Assembly: GCA_017630975.1 (NCBI GenBank) | Contig: JAGBUF010000116.1 | Span: forward strand, 1 to 9,253 | DNA from: Paraprevotella sp. | Lineage (GTDB): Bacteria; Bacteroidota; Bacteroidia; Bacteroidales; Bacteroidaceae | Length of the DNA: 9,253 nucleotides | Direction: 5' to 3' | Shown here: piece after piece, positions 1 to 6,100 of the stretch | Layout: each line of letters opens with the position of its first letter | Numbering within the stretch: position 1 is the stretch's first letter | The notes under the pieces: model-generated | Told to the model about the DNA's origin: nothing | The model's input: the letters and a program-made list of their open reading frames with translations, nothing else | Databases searched by the model: none | Made by a program: the position numbers and the translations under genes

Positions 1-1002
1 CGTGTAATCCACTCCATCGTAATGAATGGTTCCCTGTAAAGTACCCACTTCGGTGGGTGCTTCACCGCGCGCTGTCACAGTAAACACACCATCTTGATAA
101 CTGAGCGCTCCATTGCCTTCTGCAGAAGCATAAGGTTCGTAAGTCCACTCTACCTCACCATAGGAACACTGTGTGGGCAACACCAATTCTTTATGAATAT
201 AGGTAGCTGCTCTCGCTAAAAACAGTTCTTCACGGTCTATCCTAAGTGCATTGGCAACATCCATCTTTACCGTTTGCGATTGTGGGCGCGCAGTGTAAAG
301 GGCTGTTACTTGTTCGGCTGTCAATGCACTATCGTAAACCTTAAAATTATCCATCAAGGTGTTCATCATATAAGCATCGCCACTGAACGGTGAACGCGCC
401 AAATAGTTTGCGGTAAGCGATGATGCAAAATCGGCAGGTTGCAAGGTCAGACTTGTCGTAGCCTTAGCCACACCATCCAGATAATAAGTACATTCACCAG
501 CCTGCTGTACAACAGTAATGGTGTGCCATGTATCGGTAGCTATTCCGCTCTTGGACTGCACACTCTGCGCCGAACCGTTCTTGATTTCGTAATACCAATT
601 TCCATTTCCTGCTGCATTGACCATCCCTAAATACATACCTGTTCCATTGGTAAAAGCCCATGCCCATGAAAAACGATTCAACGTATTGACAGCATCCACA
701 CATACATCCAAACTGATGGTGTAGTCAGAAGTCAGTCCGCTCAACACCTCTCGCCCGATATTTGCTCCTAAATCAAGATAACCATTCTCGTTACCGGTAG
801 ACAACACATGATTGTCATCGTCGGTAGGAAGTACCATCGCATTGTTCTGTAAAACGTATGGAAAACTCCCACTATCATCGGTAGCAGTTCCTTGTTCGAA
901 CGTATAAGAAAGGACCGGAACAGGTTCCTGTCCAAAAACGGCATTATTAAATGTGAGCAAAGCGACGCCTATCAAGGCACTTAAACTGATTGGGGGTTTC
1001 AT
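1..1002 (-). CDS. Secreted LamG-domain protein with an atrophied Ig-like segment, C-terminus outside window
   Basis: The first 334 codons are present, starting at the ATG read from 1002; the frame is open to base 1, so the C-terminal part is missing. Residues 1-24 form a signal peptide (KPP, hydrophobic core, AVFG before Gln25), so the product is exported. Residues about 30-235 fit a LamG/concanavalin A-like beta-sandwich: LSYTFEQGTATDDSG at the front, DTWHTITVV and CTYYLDGV in the middle, and the typical ending MDNFKVYDSALTAEQVTALY. Residues about 245-334 (ELVLPTQ, VEWTYEP, DGVFTVTARG, TLQGTIHYDG) resemble the atrophied bacterial Ig domain often seen in Bacteroides glycoside hydrolases. In that family setting a catalytic domain such as GH43 or GH127 often follows, but none is visible here, so enzyme class is inference. 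The gene is divergent from the lipoprotein gene at 1139. The ATG is preceded by TTTAGGA, a weak ribosome-binding site. Confidence 0.85.
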   Translation of the reverse strand, partial: MKPPISLSALIGVALLTFNNAVFGQEPVPVLSYTFEQGTATDDSGSFPYVLQNNAMVLPTDDDNHVLSTGNENGYLDLGANIGREVLSGLTSDYTISLDVCVDAVNTLNRFSWAWAFTNGTGMYLGMVNAAGNGNWYYEIKNGSAQSVQSKSGIATDTWHTITVVQQAGECTYYLDGVAKATTSLTLQPADFASSLTANYLARSPFSGDAYMMNTLMDNFKVYDSALTAEQVTALYTARPQSQTVKMDVANALRIDREELFLARAATYIHKELVLPTQCSYGEVEWTYEPYASAEGNGALSYQDGVFTVTARGEAPTEVGTLQGTIHYDGVDYT

Positions 1003-1059
1003 TCCTAAATACTATAAATTGATTATTAAAACAAAAATAAAATATTAAAGTACGATGCA

Positions 1060-1092
1060 CAAATATGCTGCATGAAAATTGTCCTTCTCAAC
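1060..1092 (-). promoter_or_regulatory. Candidate Bacteroides-type promoter for the LamG gene
   Basis: Read on the minus strand, CATATTTG (1060-1067) matches the Bacteroides -7 consensus TAnnTTTG at all but the first base, and GTTG (1089-1092) lies 21 bp upstream as a three-of-four match to the -33 box TTTG. The start codon at 1002 would then have a leader of roughly 50 nt. An inverted repeat, ATGCA (1055-1059) and TGCAT (1069-1073), frames the -7 box. Assigned by motif only. Confidence 0.35.
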
Positions 1093-1109
1093 ATTTTTTT
1101 GTTCCTTTG
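1078..1109 (+). promoter_or_regulatory. Candidate Bacteroides-type promoter for the lipoprotein gene
   Basis: ATTG (1078-1081) and TTCCTTTG (1102-1109) are separated by 20 bp. This matches the Bacteroides -33/-7 layout (TTTG, 19-21 bp, TAnnTTTG) with one mismatch in each box. The start codon at 1139 lies 30 bp beyond, after an A-rich leader without a Shine-Dalgarno sequence. The region overlaps the divergent promoter candidate for the LamG gene. Confidence 0.4.
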
Positions 1110-1138
1110 TCTCATTCTCTAAAGAAAAACAATAAAAA

Positions 1139-1672
1139 ATGAATACAATAAAAAGATGGGGATGGCCACTTTTGTGCGCTTTGATTTGCGCAGCTTGTGG
1201 CAATAAACAAGTTGAACCAAAGCACAATGGGTATAGTCAGTTTGAGCAACCTGATACCGCAAACCATGTGCAACGCATGAAAGATTATCATTACAATGCG
1301 ACGATAGAGGAAACGGCCTACCATTATGACATCACGCGAAAAGCCGACGACAGCATGCCTACTGTGCAAAATGAAGAAAAAGCGATATTTGCTGACAATT
1401 ATATTTGCTTGAAGATTGAAAAAAGCGGGGCGGAATTCTTTCACAAAACCTTCACCAAACAAACGTTCAAAGCATACCTTGATCCGGTCTTCTACAAAAG
1501 TTCCATCCTTGATGGTATCGCTTTCAACAAAATGGAAAATAACAACATGAGGTTTGTTGCCAGCATCGGCTATCCCGATACGGACTATTTCATGCTATTC
1601 TCCATCACCATCGCTCCGGATGGCAGCTACAACATCAGTAAAGAAGACAATCTTGAAATGAATGAAGAATAA
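1139..1672 (+). CDS. Small lipoprotein of unknown function (possibly DUF4738-like)
   Basis: The product has 177 residues. An N-terminal basic stretch (KR) and a hydrophobic segment lead to Cys20 in the context LICAAC-GN, a probable lipobox, so it is likely lipid-anchored and faces the periplasm or outer membrane. The -3 residue is Cys, where Leu is usual, which lowers certainty about cleavage. The mature part has no catalytic motif that I recognise. Its second half (IEKSGAEFFHKTFTKQTF, SILDGIAFNKMEN, MRFVASIGYPDTDYFMLFSITIAPDGS) alternates polar and hydrophobic residues like a small beta-rich domain. Size and pattern recall the Bacteroidetes DUF4738 lipoproteins, but I cannot confirm that assignment. 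It appears monocistronic: divergent from the LamG gene, convergent with luxS, and followed seven bases after the stop by a strong terminator. The A-rich leader is normal for the group. Confidence 0.8.
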   Translation: MNTIKRWGWPLLCALICAACGNKQVEPKHNGYSQFEQPDTANHVQRMKDYHYNATIEETAYHYDITRKADDSMPTVQNEEKAIFADNYICLKIEKSGAEFFHKTFTKQTFKAYLDPVFYKSSILDGIAFNKMENNNMRFVASIGYPDTDYFMLFSITIAPDGSYNISKEDNLEMNEE

Positions 1673-1678
1673 AAAAAG

Positions 1679-1711
1679 GAAGAACCGCAAGTTTGACACT
1701 TGCGGTTCTTC
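1679..1711. terminator. Bidirectional rho-independent terminator between the lipoprotein gene and luxS
   Basis: A perfect 14-bp stem, GAAGAACCGCAAGT (1679-1692) with ACTTGCGGTTCTTC (1698-1711), closes a 5-nt loop (TTGAC). A run of seven A (1671-1677) precedes it and six T (1712-1717) follow, so it reads as a hairpin plus U-run from either strand. It lies 6 bp after the lipoprotein stop codon and 15 bp after the end of luxS, so it can stop transcription from both convergent units. Confidence 0.9.
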
Positions 1712-1726
1712 TTTTTTATGCCCCCA

Positions 1727-2206
1727 TTAAGCGGGATACACCAGATTATGTTCCTCCATTTGTTCCAACACTTCATGTAGATATTTCGCAGCCTCCCACT
1801 TTGCCATTGGCAAATCCTGCAACAGGTAATTACCGCAGTCGCGTGCTGTCGCTCCGGGGATTTCACCTTCATAATTTGCAATAAGACGGAAGGTTTCTTG
1901 CATCAATGGCACTATATCTGTCGAAGTCAAATCGCCCTTCAATAATAAGTAGTTACCTGTGAGACAACCCATTGGACCCCAGTACACGACCTTGTCCGCC
2001 CAAATGGGATGGTTGCGCAAGAATGTTGCTGCCAAATGCTCGATAGTATGTAACGCTCCTTGTCCTAAGGCCGGTTCACGATTGGGTTCTTTCATACGGA
2101 TATCAAAGGTGGTCACTACCTCACCACCCACTTCATCCTTACGGGACACAAAAATACCCCTTGACAAGCGGATGTGATCAATGGTAAAACTTGCTATCTT
2201 CTTCAT
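1727..2206 (-). CDS. luxS: S-ribosylhomocysteine lyase LuxS
   Basis: LuxS cleaves S-ribosylhomocysteine to homocysteine and 4,5-dihydroxy-2,3-pentanedione, the precursor of autoinducer-2; it is a cytoplasmic metal-dependent homodimer. At 159 residues it has the family's usual length. The metal-binding motif HTIEH gives His53 and His57, with Glu56 as the conserved acid; the third ligand is Cys124 in ARDCGNY. The catalytic cysteine is Cys81 in GPMGCLTG, and the FDIR segment supplies Arg37. All key residues are present, so it should be active. A small peculiarity is Trp before GPMGC, where Phe or Ser is common. The start ATG lies 16 bp after the mtnN stop on the same strand, so the two form an operon carrying successive steps; no Shine-Dalgarno sequence is evident. 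Transcription ends at the hairpin 1679-1711. Confidence 0.97.
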   Translation of the reverse strand: MKKIASFTIDHIRLSRGIFVSRKDEVGGEVVTTFDIRMKEPNREPALGQGALHTIEHLAATFLRNHPIWADKVVYWGPMGCLTGNYLLLKGDLTSTDIVPLMQETFRLIANYEGEIPGATARDCGNYLLQDLPMAKWEAAKYLHEVLEQMEEHNLVYPA

Positions 2207-2222
2207 ATATTTACGGATTACA

Positions 2223-2918
2223 TTATAATGTTGTCGGCAAACTCTCTAAGAAAGTGCGTACTACACCGAAAGAGCGATCAGCCATCGTCTGCCAGAAATT
2301 CTCATATTGTTGCCAGTGTGCTTCGGCTCCGGGGGTATCACTGATGATACGAAAACTGATAAAGGGTACGCCATAGATATGACATACTTGCGCAATCGCA
2401 CCACTCTCCATATCTACTGCCAATCCATCGGCAAATTTACCCTTTATTTCGTTCAATTCACTGCGGTCGGTGATGAATTTGTCACCACTGCATATCAATC
2501 CCGCATGTATCTTTGTTTCGGTATTCAACTGCTGCACAACGGCACATAAACGCTCATCACAACGGAACAAAGCAGGCATACCTTGCACCTGTCCGTATTC
2601 ATTGCCCATGCCACACCATACATCATGATACACCACTTGTGTCGAAGCGACTACTTCCATCACCCCTACTTGGGCATCTATTCCTCCTGCCACACCGGAA
2701 CTGATGATTACATCCGGTTGCAACCGACTAATCATGCGCACCGCTCCCACTGCTGCATTCACTTTGCCAATGCCGCACTCCATGATATACATGATATTCT
2801 CTCCCAACCGGCCTACGGTATATTCCAACTGACCGTCACATTCGGTACGCAAGTTGGAAAGAAGACGTGAAAGTTGCTCACGCTCCGAACTCATGGCAGC
2901 TATAATTCCAATTTTCAT
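2223..2918 (-). CDS. mtnN: 5'-methylthioadenosine/S-adenosylhomocysteine nucleosidase
   Basis: This cytoplasmic enzyme (also called Pfs or MTAN) removes adenine from S-adenosylhomocysteine and methylthioadenosine, producing S-ribosylhomocysteine for LuxS. The 231-residue product matches the family length. It begins MKIGIIAAM, aligned with the E. coli start MKIGIIGAM, and keeps catalytic Glu12, Glu171 in DMESGAIAQVCH, and Asp194 in RIISDTPG. GIGKVNAA (49-56), SSGVAGG (73-79) and SGDKF (144-148) are further family motifs. An in-frame upstream ATG at 2963 would add 15 residues (KENVYLCVRKQSVK), but the start at 2918 is preferred because it matches the conserved N-terminus and because a perfect promoter -7 box lies inside the longer version. 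Position 10-11 is SS where E. coli has EE; this should not affect catalysis. It is first in the operon with luxS. Confidence 0.96.
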   Translation of the reverse strand: MKIGIIAAMSSEREQLSRLLSNLRTECDGQLEYTVGRLGENIMYIMECGIGKVNAAVGAVRMISRLQPDVIISSGVAGGIDAQVGVMEVVASTQVVYHDVWCGMGNEYGQVQGMPALFRCDERLCAVVQQLNTETKIHAGLICSGDKFITDRSELNEIKGKFADGLAVDMESGAIAQVCHIYGVPFISFRIISDTPGAEAHWQQYENFWQTMADRSFGVVRTFLESLPTTL

Positions 2919-2940
2919 TTTTACTGATTGTTTTCTCACA

Positions 2941-2948
2941 CAAAGATA
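2941..2948 (-). promoter_or_regulatory. Promoter -7 box for the mtnN-luxS operon
   Basis: On the minus strand this reads TATCTTTG, a perfect match to the Bacteroides -7 consensus TAnnTTTG. No good TTTG lies 19-21 bp upstream (the closest, ATCG at 2968-2971, matches two of four), so the -33 box is weak or absent. Transcription would begin near 2934, giving a leader of about 15 nt before the ATG at 2918. Confidence 0.55.
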
Positions 2949-3074
2949 AACGTTTTCTTTCATTTAACGATATTTTATATGGTAAAAGGAGGATGATTCA
3001 TCTGCATCATGTATAGTAACATCGTTTCTTTAGAGTTAAACAACCTTAAATATTCTTAATTACCCCCCCCGAAT

Positions 3075-3105
3075 TATGTTAAAGATTTTTAATATACTAC
3101 CTTTA
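3075..3105 (+). promoter_or_regulatory. Candidate promoter for the giant LRR gene
   Basis: TATG (3075-3078) and TACCTTTA (3098-3105) are 19 bp apart, each one base off the Bacteroides -33 (TTTG) and -7 (TAnnTTTG) consensus. A transcript would start near 3112 and have a leader of about 55 nt. A second -7-like match, TTGCTTTG at 3117-3124, lacks a convincing -33 partner. A C8 tract (3063-3070) lies just upstream of the proposed -33 box. Confidence 0.35.
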
Positions 3106-3113
3106 CCAACAAA

Positions 3114-3130
3114 CTATTGCTTTGCAATAG
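3114..3130 (+). other. Short stem-loop in the leader of the LRR gene
   Basis: CTATTGC and GCAATAG form a perfect 7-bp inverted repeat around a TTT loop. It lacks a following U-run, so it is not a terminator. If the promoter at 3075-3105 is correct, it would sit almost at the 5' end of the mRNA and could protect the transcript; alternatively it is a binding site for a regulator. Role unknown. Confidence 0.45.
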
Positions 3131-3165
3131 AGTGACGAGATACAAACAATTAAAACCATATAGAT

Positions 3166-6100
3166 ATGAAACAAAAATTAAGACTTTGCCATTGGGTGAT
3201 TCTATCCGTTGGGATGTGGTTTTGGATGGGAATACAAGCCAAAGCACAAGAATCTACATTCGTTTTCGAAGCCACCAATGCAGGTGATTTTGCAGTGGCC
3301 CATTCGGGTACGGATTTCAGTACATACGAGCAGACAACGCTCAAGGTTACCGGTCCGCTCAACGGCGATGACATCAACCGTATAAGGAATGCGGTAAGCA
3401 CTCACTTTACGGAATTGGACCTCGGCGAGGCGAAGATTACGTCCGAAGGACAGTATACCGGCAACTACAACACTTACGAAATGCAGGAAGACACTATCGG
3501 ACAATATATGTTTTCGCGCCTTGCGAATTTGAACCACATCGTTTTTCCTGCAGGACTTAAGTGCATTGGCAATTATGCCTTCTACTGTCCTTCCTCTCCC
3601 AGTTGTCTCTTGTCGGTTGAATTGCCGGCTTCTGTCAGATCCATCGGACAGATGGCATTCAGTTACAACCGCTTGACAGAAGGTGTGACCTTGAACGAAG
3701 GATTGGAAAAAATAGGATCTAGTGCTTTCGCTTATTCCACATTGAAGTCTATCGAAATCCCCGGCAGTGTCACTTCTGCAGACGGAGCATTATACTCAGC
3801 AAGCTCCCTTACCGCTGTCACTATAGGTATGAAGAAGGTGCCGGGCAATCTGATTTCAACCAGTGTTTCATCCGGCGGTTCTGTCGTTACGGCGATATTT
3901 ACCGAGGGAGTGGAAGAAATCGGCGACGAACTGTTCTATAAAAGTTCTACAAGCTACAACCCCCTCAGCAGTGTCACCTTCCCATCGACGCTTAAGAAAA
4001 TCGGTTCCAAAGCATTCAGCCACGCGGGCAAGTTGACCGACGTAGTGCTGCCGGCTTCATTGGACACCATCGGATCCGGAGCTTTTGAATATTGCAAATT
4101 TACAGAATTGCAACTTCCTTCCGGTTTAAAATACATCGGAGAAGAAGCGTTCAGTAATAGTAGCTTGACACAAATCACCATCCCCAATACTGTGGAATAC
4201 ATTGGGGAAAGAGCTTGGTACTATTGTAGCAATCTGACTACTATCACATTGTCTAAATCTCTTGAAAATATACCATCTCAACTTTTTTATAACTGTCGCA
4301 ATCTGACTACTGTGAATTTGGGTGAACTCACCCAACTGGAATCCATTGGTGCGAACGCCTTTTATAATTGTACTGCCCTTACAGACATAGAGTTACCGAG
4401 CAACCTGTCTTCCATCCAATCAAATGCATTCTATAATTGCAGCAACCTCACTTCCATTGTCATACCAGATGGAGTGACATTGTTAGGGAATGGCGCATTC
4501 GCAAATTGCAGCAGCATGGAACAAGTAACTTTGCCTTCTGCTTTGAACAGCATCAGCAATAACACGTTTTATAGTTGTTCCAAACTTTCGTCCATCAATC
4601 TGCCTGAAAACCTTACTTCAATAGGGAGCGACGCATTCAGTTACACAGGTCTGACTTCTGTTGACATTCCGGACAATGTCACAACTATAGGCAACAGCGC
4701 ATTCGCAAATTGCAGCAAATTGAATAGTGTAGACCTTCCAGCCGGATTACAAGAAATATTGGCAAGTACATTCTATAGTTGTTCCTCGCTGTCTGCCATA
4801 GAGATACCGGCTTCGGTGACAAGTATCGGCAACCAAGCATTTCAATATTGCTACAAATTGTTACCCACCTTTGCTTCTGGTTCACAACTCCGGTCCATTG
4901 GCTACAACGCTTTTTATAATTGCTACACAATGACCGGCATTGCCCTCCCGAATACGGTGGAGGAAATCGGCTCAAGTGCTTTTTCGGCTTGTAGTGCACT
5001 GAAGACCGCCAATCTGCCAACTTCTTTGAAAGCAATACCGGAAGGGATGTTCTCCAGTTGCAGCCAACTAAGCAACATAACTATCCCTGCATCAGTAAAG
5101 TCCTTAGGTGCCAATGCGTTTAATGGTTGTAGCACTATCACAGAAATGGCAATACCGGAAGGTATCACCGCTTTACCTGATGGATTCTTCAAAAACTGTT
5201 ACAAATTATCAAGTGTGACCCTGCCTTCCACGCTCACCTCTATTGGTAATAGTACATTCATTGGTTGTACGGCATTGGAAACAATTGATTTGCCAGACAA
5301 CCTGACAACGATAGGTAGCAATGCATTTTATGGTTGTAGTATGTTGCAAGAATTGGAATTGTCAAACAACATAACATCAATAGGTAATAGTGCATTCAGA
5401 GGTTGTAGCGCATTGGTCAGCATCATCCTTTCCGAAGGCTGGACCAGTATACCCAACGAATTGTTCTATGGTTGTACATCACTGCAACACGTGACTTTGC
5501 CGAATGGAATTACCGCATTACCGGCATATCTGTTCTATGGTTGTACATCCTTGCAGTCAGTTGACATGCCTGATGGCATTATCTCCTTCGGTTCATACTG
5601 TTTCAGCGGATGTACTTCGTTAAGGGATTTTGACCTCCCTTCATCACTGAAGACCATCAATGATAACGTTTTCCAGAATTGTGCTACACTAACCCGTATG
5701 AACATACCGGAGGGAGCAACCAACATCGGCAAATCTGCTTTTGAAGGTTGTATCAATTTGACGAGTGCCACTTTACCGTCAACACTCACATCAATAGGCA
5801 CATATACTTTCTCTAACTGCAGTGCTTTGACAAAGGCACAACTGCCGGAAAGTATTAAGACCATACCAAATAACCTTTTCTATAACTGTAAAGCACTGAA
5901 AACAGTCACTGCAGCAAGTGATTTAACGGGAGTCGGTTATTCCGCATTCCATAATTGTGCTGCGCTTGAGTCCTTCAACATCCCTGCTACCGTAACAAAT
6001 ATTGAGGGGTATGCATTCTATGGATGTAGTTCAATATATGGATTAGATCTTCCTGTGGCTTTGACTAATCTTGGTCAAAGCGCATTCTTTGGTTGCGCAA

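Noticed and set aside
1112..1462. Minus-strand open frame opposite the lipoprotein gene
   Set aside because: Antisense to a gene with a signal sequence, terminator and promoter candidate; its hydrophobic stretches come from reading AT-rich codons backwards.
2307..2870. Several plus-strand open frames over mtnN
   Set aside because: mtnN on the minus strand has all catalytic residues; the opposite frames are short, His/Thr-rich and unlike any family.
1727..2918. mtnN-luxS as a dedicated quorum-sensing locus tied to the surface genes
   Set aside because: The two genes complete the ordinary SAH recycling pathway, have their own promoter and terminator, and no AI-2 receptor or transporter is nearby; adjacency to the LRR gene is divergent and may be accidental.
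5535..5864. Minus-strand open frame opposite the LRR repeats, with its own apparent periodicity
   Set aside because: The periodicity is the reverse reading of the 69-bp repeats on the plus strand; no start-site support.
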